From positions 150,182-214,181 of the forward strand of contig JAHLKC010000063.1 of the NCBI GenBank assembly GCA_025449115.1: a DNA stretch of 64,000 bases. The letters run 5' to 3'. A program made the translations under genes and the position numbers. This stretch comes from Chytridium lagenaria. Its lineage: Eukaryota > Chytridiomycota > Chytridiomycetes > Chytridiales > Chytridiaceae. Every line of letters begins with the position of its first letter. Position 1 is the first letter of the stretch. The notes under the pieces were generated by a model. The model did no database searches. It saw only the letters and a program-made list of their open reading frames with translations, and had not been told where the DNA came from. Below are positions 33,104 to 44,961 of the stretch, in pieces.

Positions 33104-34181
33104 TCAAGCGGTCTCGTCCATGCGAGTGGGCACCGAGGAGGGATCAGTGGTGTTGGGAACCTGAGTGTCAACAGGAGCAGGTTGATCTACAGGAACACTG
33201 GGAGTGGGAGCTGGAGGAGTAGAAGCAGCTGCAGAACGAGACTGAGCAAACGAAGCAAAAGCAGAGACCAATGGACCTGAAGGGGTTGGAACCGAGGTAG
33301 GTCGAGAAGAGAGTCGAAAAGCTGGAGATTCCTTCCACTTGCTAAAGAGGACTGGCTGGGAAGAGACGGGATCCCAGAAAGCGGCAAAGTTGGTAACTAA
33401 CTGACCAAGCTCTTGACAGGAGAGGTCGTGGAATCGACGAGGAATATTGTGCTGGTCGAGGAAACCGCGGTCTCGGCGAGGGATCTTGTTGAAGATACGA
33501 CGGAGGCGGTTGATAGCAGAAGCACGAACTTTACGACGATAGAGATAAAGGTCTTCGACAAAACGAGAAACGAAAGCGAGGTCCTGAAAGCGTTCAACTT
33601 CGTTAGCAGGGTAGGCACCGATGGTTTTTGGGACCGTCGAGTCGAGGCAGTGAACGTCGGCGAGAAGAGCAGAGGCACGGGCAATACCTTCGTCGAGGTC
33701 GAGAGGAGCAGGAGGCACCGGAGACTCTGCACGAGCAACAGGACAGGAGTCGGTTCAGGAGGATCAGGAGATGGATCCTCAACGAGAATAACTTCAGAGG
33801 GGACGCTAACGGGGACGAGAGCGGTGGAACGACTGGAGCAGGGTCAGCGGTAGCAAAAACAGGGCCTTGGCCAGGAAGGAGGGCTGGAGCAGCAGTGGCG
33901 GCAGCAGAGTCAGCCTGGATGGTCTTCAAGAGCTCGTAGTACTTATCGACGTTGGCACCAGCAGCACCGGTGGAGATGGCGTGGAAGACACTGGAAAGGC
34001 CAAAAGTCGAGAGCTTGTCGGCAATGGAGGTGTTGGCGTTGACGACGGCAACGGCGTTAATACTACCAGCAACGTGACTGAAGGAGTGGTCGACGGAGGT
34101 CTGCGTACGAGCAGTGATGCCGTGGCCACCGATGTAGGGCGCGAGACGCTTCTTTCTACCACGAGTGCTGGATCGTTGCAC
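33104..34181 (-). CDS. Element 1 first ORF, unassigned (possible matrix/Gag-like protein)
   Basis: Two overlapping frames form one likely product. 34181-33750 contains RGRKKRLAPYIGGHGITART, SINAVAVVNANTSIADKLST and AANVDKYYELLKTIQAD-like sequence. 33720-33104 contains LDLDEGIARASALLADVHCL, RFVEDLYLYRRKVRASAINR, LRRIFNKIPRRDRGFLDQHN and LVTNFAAFWDPVSSQP, then a Pro/Ala/Ser tail ending VPTRMDETA. Basic N-terminus and helical middle are compatible with an RNA-binding or matrix-like protein, but no family is recognised. No ATG fits well at the extreme 5' end, so the start is unresolved. Confidence 0.5.
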
Positions 34182-34188
34182 TATTTGT

Positions 34189-35054
34189 AGGTAGTATAAA
34201 AAAAATAAAGATAATTAGCAATGCGTGATGTAAGAATCTGCACAAAGCTCTAATAAAAAGAGAAATGCTATGTGTGATATAATGATCTGCACAAAGCGTT
34301 GGCTCCACCAGGTGACCAACCTCTTTATTGGGGTAATAAAAAAATACAATCTTTGAAGCACTTTGTAAAAAAAAGAACCTCAACGGCGGCACGCACAGCG
34401 AAGACCACCGTGCTCGACTTCTCAAGGTGAGTCTATAAGAGCAAGAAGGGAGTGCTGTCTAATAGGACGAGCAAGGAGAAAAGGACAAAAGGGGAGGGAG
34501 TCCAGAAATCCAAAGCTCCAGTAGAGATCCGGTGAGTCCAAAGACGGCGGGATCCAGAGGAATCCAAGAGGTTTGACGCAAGGGAGCGTAAAGCAAACAA
34601 CAAGGAAGCAAGAAAGTAAAAACTAAGCCGACCAAAGGTGATCGGTAAAACACTTACTTGGGTTGTTAACTTCGATAGGGAGGTACAGTCGAGAGGGTTA
34701 TGACGAAAAGAACGATGCACGGTAAGTGAAGAAAAAAAAACGAAACTGACAAGTCCAACAGACTGACAAACCCCAAAAGGGGGTAAAAAAAGAGGGAAGG
34801 GGTGATCAAAGATCACCGACGAGAAAGGAGGGGTTGGACAAAACCGACGATATCTGGGCAACCCGGCGGCTGATCACGACGGGGGGGACGGCATTCGAAA
34901 GCGCCGTAGCCACAGCATATGCGTAGTAATTTGTGGTGTCCTAGGTGCAGAGATCCTCGAGAACGAGGTCTCGGAACAATCATTTAATAAAAGTGATAAA
35001 GAAATACCTTTCTTTTGTCCATCATCAAGGTCCCAGTTAAGGTTGGGCCCCCAA
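34189..35054 (-). other. Element 1 5' leader
   Basis: Non-coding stretch between the PBS and the first ORF. It includes a two-copy direct repeat of about 66 bp (units with GATCTGCACAAAGC near 34280 and GAATCTGCACAAAGC near 34232). Likely carries packaging and dimerisation signals; none recognised individually. Confidence 0.4.
35036..35053 (-). promoter_or_regulatory. Element 1 primer-binding site
   Basis: One base inside the 5' LTR the minus strand reads TGGGGGCCCAACC, the position and TGG start expected of a tRNA primer-binding site. I cannot name the tRNA. Confidence 0.5.
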
Positions 35055-36024
35055 TGTGAAACTACGGCCTCCTACCACGTATCCGAAGGTATGGTAGGAG
35101 TTTCGATAGGACTAGTACCTTCTAATGGTACATAGAACGTCTACACATAAATAAATAAAGTTTAGTGTACTTGACAAAGATAAACAATGTCCAGAGCATG
35201 AAAGAATGGAGCTCAATGATGATCAGCGGGAATAAACGAAAGGTAAAGGGAATAGGGTGGATACAAGCACGGGACCAGAAATAAAGGATACTTAGCTGCG
35301 GTGTTTTCAAGTAAGTCTTCCTACAACCATTTTTGCCCATTCCGTCGATCATCGCGGCGGTAAAGGCGTTTCCTTAGCGTTCCCGGTGCTAAGGGCAATC
35401 TCTAAACCCGAAACGACGATGACGAGGGGAAGCTGCGTTGATACTCCATCTCACCGGCCGTGAGCCGAAGGGGGGTTTGCTGATCGGGGCTTTGCAGCAG
35501 CCGATCACCCAACGCCACGGAACATACGCGGTGTGTCCGAGGACCTGACGGAGGCACCTTCTGGTAAGACTACTTAATACTAACCTTGGTGCCAGAGGTA
35601 GGCGCGTGTGTATGCGAGAAGACCTGGACCTGGACCTGGACAGGACTGGGGACAGGTTTTGGGATGGGACAACTTCTCTATCTTTATTTGTAAGACCCTC
35701 TCGCTCAACATAAACATAAACAAAGAATAAATAAACATATAAACAATGGGTATAAATGAGCGAGGGGATAAAGAAGAGATATATATACAAAATAAAACAA
35801 AGTCCCAAGATACAAAAGGGCGGTAAACAGGGAAAACCCGACGGCGACATATATACAATGCCGTGGGAAAACCTGAATACCGTATAAGGTAAGTTAAGAC
35901 TTACCATGACGAATCCTAAAGACTTCATTAGTGTACAAGCAGGAGGGGGTAAAAGGAAAAGCCGTACATATAGCATCTTGGGAAATATGCTTACGGTGAA
36001 ATATCATTTATTGAATATTTCACA
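35055..36024 (-). repeat. Element 1 5' LTR (promoter LTR)
   Basis: 970 bp, TG...CA ends, near-identical to 21511-22478. As the upstream LTR on the minus strand it should hold the element promoter. The sequence after it (AAATCCATTTG) does not continue the tandem repeat found before the other LTR. Confidence 0.95.
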
Positions 36025-37101
36025 AAATCCATTTGTCAAAAAAAAAAAAAGAAAAAAACAAAAGTTGTTTTTCGAGGCAACAAAAGGGCTTGGTTGAGCG
36101 AGCGCCTTTCTTTACAAAAGAACATAGCAAAGAAGGGAGGTTCGCGGGGACCTTGAACCATGGCTCTTTCTTTCAGTCTTTTTTAAAGGGGTCTGTTTAG
36201 TAAATTTGCTCTCTTGACATGAGGATTTAGTCATGGAGGGATGGATAGATTGCCTTGACGGATAGGCTTTTAGCCCCCCTCTGAGGCTTTGAAAGAGGTA
36301 AGGGCAACATTTGTGAATTGTTTTTTTCTGGTTGTAGAGTCGACTGGCATTTTTATATGTACCTGTATATAAATACGTAATACGTGCGAGGATGGTGCGG
36401 TGATGAATGACATGTTCGTATTCAGATGATGGATGGATGGATACCTGTAAGTGGCGATATGATTCTATCTATTACGTCAAGAGGTTTGCAAGTTGTTTAT
36501 TTATTTAAATTAATATCGTTATTATTTATTATTTTCTTATCATCAGACCTTCATTTTATACATTAATGGTAATATTTAATAGTTCTTTGATATGTATCAG
36601 TTTATTCTTTTATTTATTTGTTTATTATTTAATCCACGTAAATAACAAAAAATGTCATCAATTAATTAATATTTTTATTTACTATTATTATTAAGTTATT
36701 ACCCGAGTGTCTGTCTGACATGATACAGTATTAAACGTTTATTATTTGATAATAGATGCCAAGAACATGTAACATACATTTATATCAATAATGCCATGGC
36801 CATGCATGGCATGCACGTAATTTACACACACACCCCTATTCATATTTATTTATTTATTAATATAATTAATATTACAAATATTATTATTTAATTTTTATTA
36901 TGTAAATAAATACCATGTTCAGACCCCCATCTCTAGGCTTCGGGCCGTGCATGACATTACACTATTATTTTTTATTTCTAATTGATAAAGTTCCTTTTCT
37001 TTAATAGAGTTTTGACTCAAACCGTGTTTGACTGGTCTGTTTGATTGTTGTTCCAAGGCTTCCTTTTTGAACTATATATTACGCGCCGTTTCCCTATTAA
37101 G

Positions 37102-37140
<39 letters not shown>

Positions 37141-38031
37141 AGAGAAAAAAGCATGGCCTTTTCTTTATTTGTATTAATTAATTATTTATAATCTAATAGT
37201 AAATAAATATTGATTAATCACAAAAAACACACCTTATCCGTTCTTCAGTAGTATTCTATTCTCCATTCTTCAAACTGGTCAATCATTTGATAATTGAAAA
37301 ATGTAAAACAAATCCTCTCCAAAGACATCACCTGTTGTACTACATTGCACAAGAAGCTTTTTAAAACCAAAAAAAAAAAAGCCTTTTTTTAAAAAATAAA
37401 GTTTATTAATGAATGGAATCCCCATCCCTTTGTCCATGCTTATTGGATTTATAAATGAACATGCAAAATGAAAACAAAGAAAATTGTATAAATAATGGAA
37501 AGGGAAGGGGTTGTGTGTACGAGTAGTACAAATATATTAATTAGTGTAACACTCTTTGGTTCTCTTTTAAAAATAAAATAAAAATACTTGTTTCTTGGCT
37601 TTTTCTTTTTTTTCTTTTATAATCAATCCATCCATACTCCATTAAATACAAATTATTATATTCACTCTCCCACTCAGCCCTAATAAACACTTCTGACGAC
37701 CTTTTCTCTTAATACTTGTTCTTCTTTTTACTTCTCTTCATTTCTCTCTTCAACAAAATAATTAATTAATAAAATAGACTTTGTGTTTTTCTTCTTCTTT
37801 TTTTTCTTCTTCTGATAAATAAATAATAAATAAAATAAATTATTAAAAATAAATAGCATCCTTTTTTATTAAATAATAATATGCAAATATTAAATATTAA
37901 TAGTAAATACCTACGCGCCTTTCCCCCCGCTTCTTCTCCCCCTCTCCAAAATTAAATCTCAGCCTGCAAAAAACACACTTCATCATCCTCAACACAACAC
38001 ACAACAACCTAGGAACACACACTTTTTTTAC
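36025..38031. other. AT-rich intergenic DNA with microsatellites
   Basis: No gene supported. Holds a (GA)n run at 37104-37138, many TTATTTATTT tracts and poly-A/T runs. The final 100 bases (CACACTTCATCATCCTCAAC and similar) look like a pyrimidine/CA-rich 5' leader of the next gene. Confidence 0.5.
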
Positions 38032-39986
38032 ATGCAGGCAGGAACAGGAACAGGACCATCACCACCATCAGCAGCATCATCATCACCATTGTGTACATCA
38101 TCATCATCATCAGCATCAGGAGCAGCAGCAGTGGCAAAAGAAGGAAAACAAGTTTGCACAACATCCGATCAGTACAGTTATAGCAAATCAGACCATCGTC
38201 AACAGCACCCTTCACCTACCCCTTCTTTTGTCTCTGACGACCCGGCACTACCCACACAAGCAACCCACTGCCATCGCTTTCATCCATCATCACCCTCATT
38301 CTCACCAGAACTGTCCCGTCACGTAGACTGCAAGGCAGCAGCAGCAGCAGCACTGCCTCCACCGTCATCATCCACCGTCATCACCATGTCCTCCTCCTCA
38401 ACTAGCCCTAGCCCTTCCTCACACCCACTTTCCACCACAGCAACCACCAACCATTTCAGCCGCTCCTTCCCCGTCCTGCAAACTCTTGGAAATATGCATT
38501 GAGCGTGGACACTCTGGTTGGGGCTAATACTCAGCAGCATGCTTCGTCTTCATATCACCACCACCCTTACCAGCAACACCAAAGGACGGATAGGGCATCT
38601 CCTCAGCGTCTCCCTAGCTTTTCAGTCATCTCGGCCTCGTGGATGCCCATTCTCCCCCCCTCCTCCTCCTCTTGCCCTCCATCAGTCTCCTTACCCATCA
38701 TCAGCACCAATACCAGTACCCGCATCAGCATCAGCATCATCATCATCATCATCATCAGCCTCGGACGCCCTGCGCATGAGCAGCAGCATGAGCAGCAGCA
38801 TCAGCAGCAACACCAGCATGTCCCAGCACGTGTAAGCCCCCCCTTCCCCTTTATGGATGATTTTTCCACAACAAAATTTATTGATTGCAATCATTTTCCC
38901 ACGACTGGACATATTTTCCCACATGAATCTCACATGTTTATTTTACTTTGGTTTTTTTCTTGGCTTTTTTTTCATAGTATCGCTCGGTCATTCGTACATC
39001 CGATATTCCCTACGATTCAGACCGTGACAGCACATCCACGCGGTCCAGGCGTTCTTTCAGCTCCTCTCACGACCAAAAACCTTACGACCGTCCTCCTCCT
39101 CTCTCCACTGACATGGCTTCTCGATACTCTCTCCCTCCAACCTCGGCGTCAATCCCAACGACACCTCACCATCACTCATCACCACCAACCCACTCCACCT
39201 ACCGTCGACACCCCACGCTACGCTTCTCCTTACTACTCTACCCATCCGTCAAGCTATAGCGCCCCCCCTTCCTACCCGCCGCCACACCATCACCACCACC
39301 ACCAACAACAACAACATCAACACCATCACCACCTTCACCACCACCTCAACTCCCAACCACAACCCCCTTACCGTCCCCCATCCCTCGACACAGCTCCGTA
39401 CCCTTCAACAACCCCAACCGTCACCCTTCCCTCCCGTCCCGTCCCCCTCCCTCGCCCATCTCCCAACCCACACCCACACTCACCAACACCAACCCTCCAC
39501 CTCCTTTGCTCCATCTCCAACCCCCTACCCCCCCCCATCCTTTCCCTCCCGCTCCTCCTCCTCAGACCCATACACCAAATACGCGTCATCCTCTTCCCAC
39601 AACCCCTCCCAAGCACCCACCCCCACCATCTACCCACCACAATCCCACCCCCACTCCGCCTCCCCATCAACCCCATACCCACCTACCCACCACCACCCTC
39701 AAACCCCGACACCCACATTGACGATCCCCCAACCCCTCCCCTCACAACACCCCCTTCCCCAACCTTGACCCGTGCACGCGTCGGAGCACGACCTTACAAA
39801 TGTCCTCTGGATGCATGTCAATCCATCTTTTCAAGACGCTACAACATGGTTCAGCATTTTCGTACACATGCGCAGAGGTTGGGGATCCCGGTCGATGCCA
39901 TTGAGAGGGGTGCGAGGGCGCTCAAGACGAGTCCACCGGGGAGCGTACCGGCTGCTGCGACGAATAAAGGGTTGTTGGGGGTATGA
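38032..39986 (+). CDS. C2H2 zinc-finger transcription regulator with His/Gln/Pro-rich N-terminus
   Basis: Probable DNA-binding regulator in the nucleus. The C-terminus carries one clear C2H2 finger, YKCPLDACQSIFSRRYNMVQ then HFRTH (CX4CX12HX3H, about 39795-39870), followed by AQRLGIPVDAIERGARALK and a stop at 39984-39986. Upstream sequence is low complexity: Ser/Pro-rich from the ATG at 38032, His/Gln-rich at 38540-38830 and 39290-39360, Pro-rich at 39370-39770. An intron is likely at about 38831-38977 (GTAAGC...CATAG). Microsatellite-like CAT/CAG/CAC tracts make the exact frame between about 38500 and 39250 uncertain; only the finger end is firm. Confidence 0.7.
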
Positions 39987-41178
39987 TTTACATCAACAAC
40001 AACCAAAAAAAAAAAATTAAGTGAACCTTTTTTATTTCTTTATGCTTTTTTTTTTTTTTTCTCTTTTTTTTCTCTCTTTTGTTTGTTTTTAGTTGCGTAC
40101 GCGAAGAAAAAAAATCCCTCTCTTTCAGGTTTTTCTCTTTATATTTTTTTATAAAATGTGCTGCTGGTTCAGCAACGTTTGTTTTGTCTGTTTTATTTTA
40201 TATATTTCTTTCGTTTTTAAAAAAAACAACTTTCCACCCCCTTTTTTCGGGCAAATGCCTTTCATATATATTTTACGCGTCTGGAACGCGTGTTTTTTGT
40301 CCCCCCCGCCTCTCTTTAATATTTTCAACCCCCTACACTATTGTAACTTTTAAAAAGAAAACGTTTCCGTAAATTATACAAAAAACAAATAGACTCCAAA
40401 AAACAAAGAAAAAGCGTTAAATCCATTACCTTTTCATTCCATGTCATCCTCTCTAAAAAGCAAGCCATGGCCCATCCTTTTGACATGGAAAATAAAGGGG
40501 AAGAAGAAAAGGGCCAAGTATGGTTTTATTGCGCCAAGACCTTTTCCTCTGCCTCATTTTATTGAGCGTCACACAATGGATACACAAACAAGATGAAAAC
40601 CACGTTGTGTTTTTTGACATGACAAACATGCTGAAAACTTTTTTCCTTGCATGCCACCTTGATTGACGGTGAAGATTGCGAGGAAATGAAGGCCGTGGTG
40701 TTGACTGAAATGTGGAGACCGCGGTTCTGTATGGGAAAGTTCAACGTGTCGTCTCTTCCCTACAACAAGAACAAACGTGCACGTGTGCGAAAACAAAGGG
40801 AAGGGGGGAAACACCTTGTTTTTGTATCCAACTTTCATCCCGTTTCCTTTCTTGTACATCTCTCTCCACTTCCGAAAAACAAATACGCGTTCACTTGAAG
40901 ACGATCCTCTGCCTTTTTTTGAAACAGTGGTTAACATGGACTCGGGGAAATGTATGGAATACTCTGTATACACGCACCCCTCTTTTTCAGCGACGCGCCA
41001 AGAATGTGGGACTTTTATTTTATCGACGCTCTCCGAAAAATGAGAACAAAAAAAAAAACATGAAAAAACCCTTTATTATGCTATCCAAACGTCAGAACCG
41101 TCACTTCAAATCCCCACCAAACGTAAAAAAAAATTATGGATGTGAGCAGAGAGTTTTAGAAAGAAAAGAGTTTTGTAT
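39987..41178. other. T-rich untranslated/intergenic region
   Basis: Long T runs (40045-40075) and TTTTC-rich sequence, probably the 3' UTR of the zinc-finger gene and spacer. Overlapping open frames at 40560-41300 on both strands show no recognisable domain. Confidence 0.4.
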
Positions 41179-41403
41179 TTACCAGATTTCCTCGGCAGAC
41201 CAGGGCTTCCAGTCCATGGGCTCCAAAGTGGCAGCAACAAGTGAGGAACATGCTGCGGTGATGAAACCGGGGGAAGAAGACGGGCCATACCAAGAAACCT
41301 TGTGATCCTCGGCAGCCCAAAGCGACCACTCCATGGGCCACGAGAGCATGTTCAAAGCCGCAATGATGCTCGCAGGTCCATCGTCAAGGTGAATCTGCAA
41401 TCG
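41179..41403 (-). CDS. Putative small gene or exon of unknown function
   Basis: One well-behaved frame of 72 codons, LQIHLDDGPASIIAALNMLS to LEPMDWKPWSAEEIW, Trp-rich and protein-like. It follows an acceptor-like TTGCAG (41394-41399) and is followed by a donor-like GTAAATAC (about 41178). A TATA-like box lies about 150 bp upstream on the same strand. No family recognised and no ATG in this exon, so a 5' exon is needed. Confidence 0.35.
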   Translation of the reverse strand, partial: RLQIHLDDGPASIIAALNMLSWPMEWSLWAAEDHKVSWYGPSSSPGFITAACSSLVAATLEPMDWKPWSAEEIW

Positions 41404-41551
41404 CAGTGCAAAGGTATGGAATGATCAAGAGCAAGCAAGCAAGGGGCCAGTGTTGTCTTTGAGCAAGGTGAGATGAGTGTGTCTGTCTGTGCGCTGTCTG
41501 TTGAAAGCAAACCGGTGAGGTGAAGGGGAAAAACGGGGGCTCTGCATGGGG

Positions 41552-41564
41552 GCTTTTATACATT
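41552..41564 (-). promoter_or_regulatory. TATA-like box
   Basis: The minus strand reads TGTATAAAAGCC, a good TATA match, upstream of the putative exon at 41403-41179. Confidence 0.45.
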
Positions 41565-41812
41565 GTCCTATTTAAACGTTTATTTCTGGGGTGCATGCCC
41601 ATTAAGCCGATGGTATTCGCTCACGAGGATCATTGCGTCATTTCATATATGGGTGGATAAGCGTATCCAGTCGAGATTGCCTTCATGAGGATCTTGTCGG
41701 AGTTTTTTTTTTTTTTTCATCTTTTTTATCTCGCATGCCAAAAGTTTTAACTGAGGCAAGGAAAAGAGAGTGTAAGGAGGAAGAGGAAGTGTTACGAATA
41801 ATGGAGTCATCA

Positions 41813-42122
41813 TGTCAAGGAACGGGTACCGTGACAGGTAAGCTTACTCGTCGTGTTGGAACCTCGTGGAGGACGATAGGGATGGCAAGACGGTATCAAA
41901 CTATGTATAGGGACGATGAACGCGTGTAGTGAATAAAGAACGTATTTATTTCAAAACCGCCTTTACAAAGTGTACCCTCTCGAGACGTCCTCCAAACAGG
42001 TAAAATCCCCCTTTACTCCCCCTAGACACATCCAGGAAAACCGTTAAACAAACAAGCACCCCGTTCCTAGCGTCACCAGAAGACAAAAGGTATTTCCAAG
42101 AAAAGACACCCCCTCCTAAGAC
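41813..42122 (-). repeat. Element 2 distal LTR, outer part (split by the Helitron)
   Basis: 310 bp starting TGTCAAGGAACGGGTACCGT and ending CCTCCTAAGAC, near-identical to the start of the other Element 2 LTR at 63627-63935 (they differ mainly by one base near 41843 and a C-run length). The rest of this LTR resumes at 54534. In the other LTR the two parts are contiguous. Confidence 0.92.
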
Positions 42123-42142
42123 TGGTTAGGGCTTCGCCGGAA

Positions 42143-42155
42143 TCTCTTGGGGTAT
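42143..42155. repeat. Helitron asymmetric inverted repeat, 3' side
   Basis: TCTCTTGGGGTAT, the exact inverse of 54521-54533, offset 20 bases from the element end. The outer 20 bases include TTAGGGCTTCGCCGG, which can form a short GGC-GAA-GCC hairpin on the minus strand. Confidence 0.75.
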
Positions 42156-43592
42156 GCCGTACTTAATTTGAAATTCCTAAATAATAATTTATTTTAATTT
42201 GATACTTCGATCTCATTTCCTTTTCCAAAAATTTTTTTGATCAGAATATATACATAAGGGGCAACAAGCTGCCTTCAGAACGACCACCGATCCAACCTGC
42301 CATCCTGCCATCACATACTATGAACAACCTCGACCGCTCCACCCCCATCGTCCCGCCGCCGTTCGACTCGTTTGGTGCTACTACTAGGGGGGATAACATT
42401 GTGCACTGTACACTTGTGCAGTGTGCTTTGTGGATGAAAGGTTTTGTTGGCCTATCATCTGATCCTCGATGCTTCCATCCGTTGAACCCTGAGGTCCAAA
42501 GCGTCTCAGCTTCAGGGCTGATTGATGCAAGGGACACTTATAGGGCCAGCGCATGAGGTTGATCTCCCCCCTTTTCCTTCAAACAAGGCCAACAAGACCG
42601 TGTAACAGTCAGCTTTCTGGAAAGCTGTATGTTGCACAAACTCTTTTAAATATCTATTAACCCACATTGTCTATTTATTTAGTAGCACTTTGCTGTACAC
42701 TCGACGACCTTTATATATAATATGTTATTATGAGCCGTCTACGAACAACAGGGGCCCTAGAGGACGCGATGGAAGGCTTGGTGTAGCAAGGGTGGTGTGA
42801 CCGGGGTGGCCACAACGGGATCCTTGACGACGTGATGGAAGGAGTGGGAGCTCTATATTTCTTGGGGGAGTGGGAGTGGGAACAACAGGGGGCCCTAGAG
42901 GACGTGATCAAAGGCGTGGTATAGCAAGGGGTGGTGACGGGACCAGCCTTGGTAGCAGGCACGGTGGAGACGGGAATTTCATAACTGACAGGGGTGGGAT
43001 AGCAGAAGCAACGACGTTGGCAATGGCGCTGGTGGGGACGCCGGCGATGGTGTACGTCAAGCAGGGGGTGGTTGTTCTAGCGGTGATTTTTATGACAGGG
43101 GCTGCAGATGAAGTGGCAGTACCGTAAGCCTTGTAACGCAAGCAAGGTGTATGAAGAGTTATAACGTGACGGAAGTGGAAAGTGGTCGATAATTTATTTT
43201 AAATATATATAATGATATAGTGCACTTCGAAATATATTTATGATGGTAATAACGTCCCGATTTGGTGGATGGGAAGATAAAGGAAATGGAAATGCAATTA
43301 AGGAAATAAACATGACACTGAGGACAATTTTATTAGTTAGAACGACAGTCACATTTTGAGTGCTCTAAATTAAGGCAACACAGGACAGAATTGGAGTCAA
43401 TGTCTGTTAGAGTAATGACTGTAATAATGTCGTACTCGTCTATTACCATCTACAAGTTATCAGTAAAGTTCAACATGGACCACAACCTCTAGGGAGTAGG
43501 GATCAGTTAAGTGTAAGGGGGGGACGGCACGACATTCAGCAGCGGAGGTGTAGGTCAGAAGGCCTGCTGGACCCAAGAATGATCCTGGAGCT
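42156..43592. other. Helitron 3' region without recognised genes
   Basis: Contains a diverged direct repeat (about 42737-42791 and 42881-42931, both with GGCCCTAGAGGACG and GTATAGCAAGGG-like ends) and GT/GA-rich sequence. Short frames at 42241-42556 and 42870-43127 lack recognisable domains. Confidence 0.4.
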
Positions 43593-44961
43593 TTACGTCA
43601 TCAGAATTAGACAAAGATAAAAATTCATATTAATACCTTTTAATGTTTTGAAGACGGTCGATCCCTTTGGTAGGGGGTCTTTGGCGATATAAACAATCCT
43701 TAAACAAGGTCCACGTCGTGATAAAGCAAAACCGTTGATCCCAATGTAACAATCTCGCCAAGACTGGATGACATCACGCATGGCAGTTTTGTCGAAGTCA
43801 GTCCAGCGAGGCTTGCTCCCGACCACGGGAGGATTAGGTCGTGAGGTAATAGTGTTTATCTGCAAATGTTAGATAATGAATAATGGTGCTTAACTTACGA
43901 CTCCAATGAAATGGTTAGTGACGGTGGTGGTCAAATTGTCAACTTCCGACTCCACCGACGTTGCGAAAACTGAGGAAAGTTGTGACATGAGAATTGGGCA
44001 ATGTGATTGTAGAAAGGTGAGGAATGACGCAAAACTGTCGGTGGATGGAAGTGTGGGAAGCGAGACAGGCGACAAAACAACGCTTTCGGTATCTGAACCA
44101 CCGGAGGAAGAATCTACGACGGTGGTATTGGCAAGGGTTGTCAGAAGAGAATCCAGTATTCGAATATAAAAAAAAGCGGCGTTAGATAGACCGGGGGATG
44201 TAGATATTCTGTAACAAAGGTGAAGGTCAGGCAACGTTTATAATATTAATGAGAAAACCAAACAAGTCATGAAATTGTTTTCACCTCATCTTTTTTACCG
44301 GCTTGCCGTCAGGTTGGGGATTGGACCTTTTACCGTTATCTATTATCGGACTTGTTTTCCATCGATTTAAAATAGAATTCAAAGAAATTCTCTGTGGACC
44401 CCAGGTTTTTACCCAATGATCCCAAACTGCGCTGAAACGACATGTAAGGAGTGTTAGCACAGTCATAAATGTTCGCAATTACTTACGTTACGTTAGTTTG
44501 AAAAGGTACATGAGGTGATAAACACTTTGGCCAGTAGCCGAACTGATCGGGATCGAGGTGGGAACAATGATCGGGGTCAATGATCTTGTTGAGGGCAGTT
44601 TTGATGTTTTTAGAACTAGGCCGCCCGTCCAGCAGAAGGAGTATAGATTTTTGAAAGTCTTCAACGTCGTCGTCACCAGGGTACCAGAGCTTGTGCATTG
44701 CTGCAAGGGACGCCAGTATAAGAACGTTGGTGTTCTGTATAGAGTCGTTGACGAATAGCGCACATTCGTTGAAAAGAGACAGGTTTCGACTATTAGTGGG
44801 GGCCTAAATTATGGTTTATGAGTAGATGATATTTCAGCACAATGTACCTTTACGGGCCGACCATAGACCTTTTCGGCGAAGTCAATGTGCGGTGAAACTG
44901 GAGGCGTCCGAACGAGAGCTGAGGCAGGGAGGGTTTCGTCGTCAGAGTTATGGTCAGGCAT
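43593..44961 (-). CDS. Helitron passenger gene A, spliced, unknown function
   Basis: A five-exon model with clean GT-AG introns: ATG at 44961 (MPDHNSDDETLPASALVRTP) to about 44848; about 44803-44488 (MHKLWYPGDDDVEDFQKSIL, LDPDQFGYWPKCLSPHVPF); about 44440-44283 (AVWDHWVKTWGPQRISLNSI, KSNPQPDGKPVKKMR-like basic end); about 44210-43902 (ISTSPGLSNAAFFYIRILDS, Ser/Thr-rich middle); about 43860-43593 (RPNPPVVGSKPRWTDFDKTA, RRGPCLRIVYIAKDPLP). Frames join without stops, so this gene is intact. No domain recognised. It lies wholly inside the Helitron, tail to tail or head to head with neither Rep exon, and faces passenger gene B. Confidence 0.6.

Larger units (their letters stand above)
21511..36024 (-). 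mobile_element. Element 1: 14.5-kb Ty3/Gypsy LTR retrotransposon (chromovirus-like)
   Basis: Two near-identical LTRs (21511-22478 and 35055-36024, both TG...CA) flank minus-strand coding regions in the order 5' LTR, PBS, two unassigned ORFs, Gag with zinc knuckle, protease, RT, RNase H, PUA/ASCH-like domain, APE1-like endonuclease, integrase, chromodomain, AT-hooks, PPT, 3' LTR. The order RT-RNaseH-IN places it in Ty3/Gypsy. The LTRs differ at roughly a dozen sites plus a few short indels, so insertion is fairly recent, yet several ORFs are frame-broken. The 5-bp flanks (CATAC before 21511, AAATC after 36024) do not match, so there is no target-site duplication. At 14.5 kb it is unusually long for the group. 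Confidence 0.95.

Noticed and set aside
35389..35976. 195-codon ORF inside the Element 1 5' LTR
   Set aside because: It lies wholly within the LTR; the matching stretch of the other LTR is open only in shorter, shifted pieces. No recognisable domain, so most likely chance.
38032..38502. Separate Ser/Pro-rich secreted protein gene
   Set aside because: No signal peptide; composition matches the low-complexity N-terminus of the adjacent C2H2 regulator, so it is treated as one gene span.
40569..41305. Protein gene in 134- and 197-codon open frames on opposite strands
   Set aside because: Translations are low-information Lys/Ser/Phe strings without domains, and the two frames overlap head-on.
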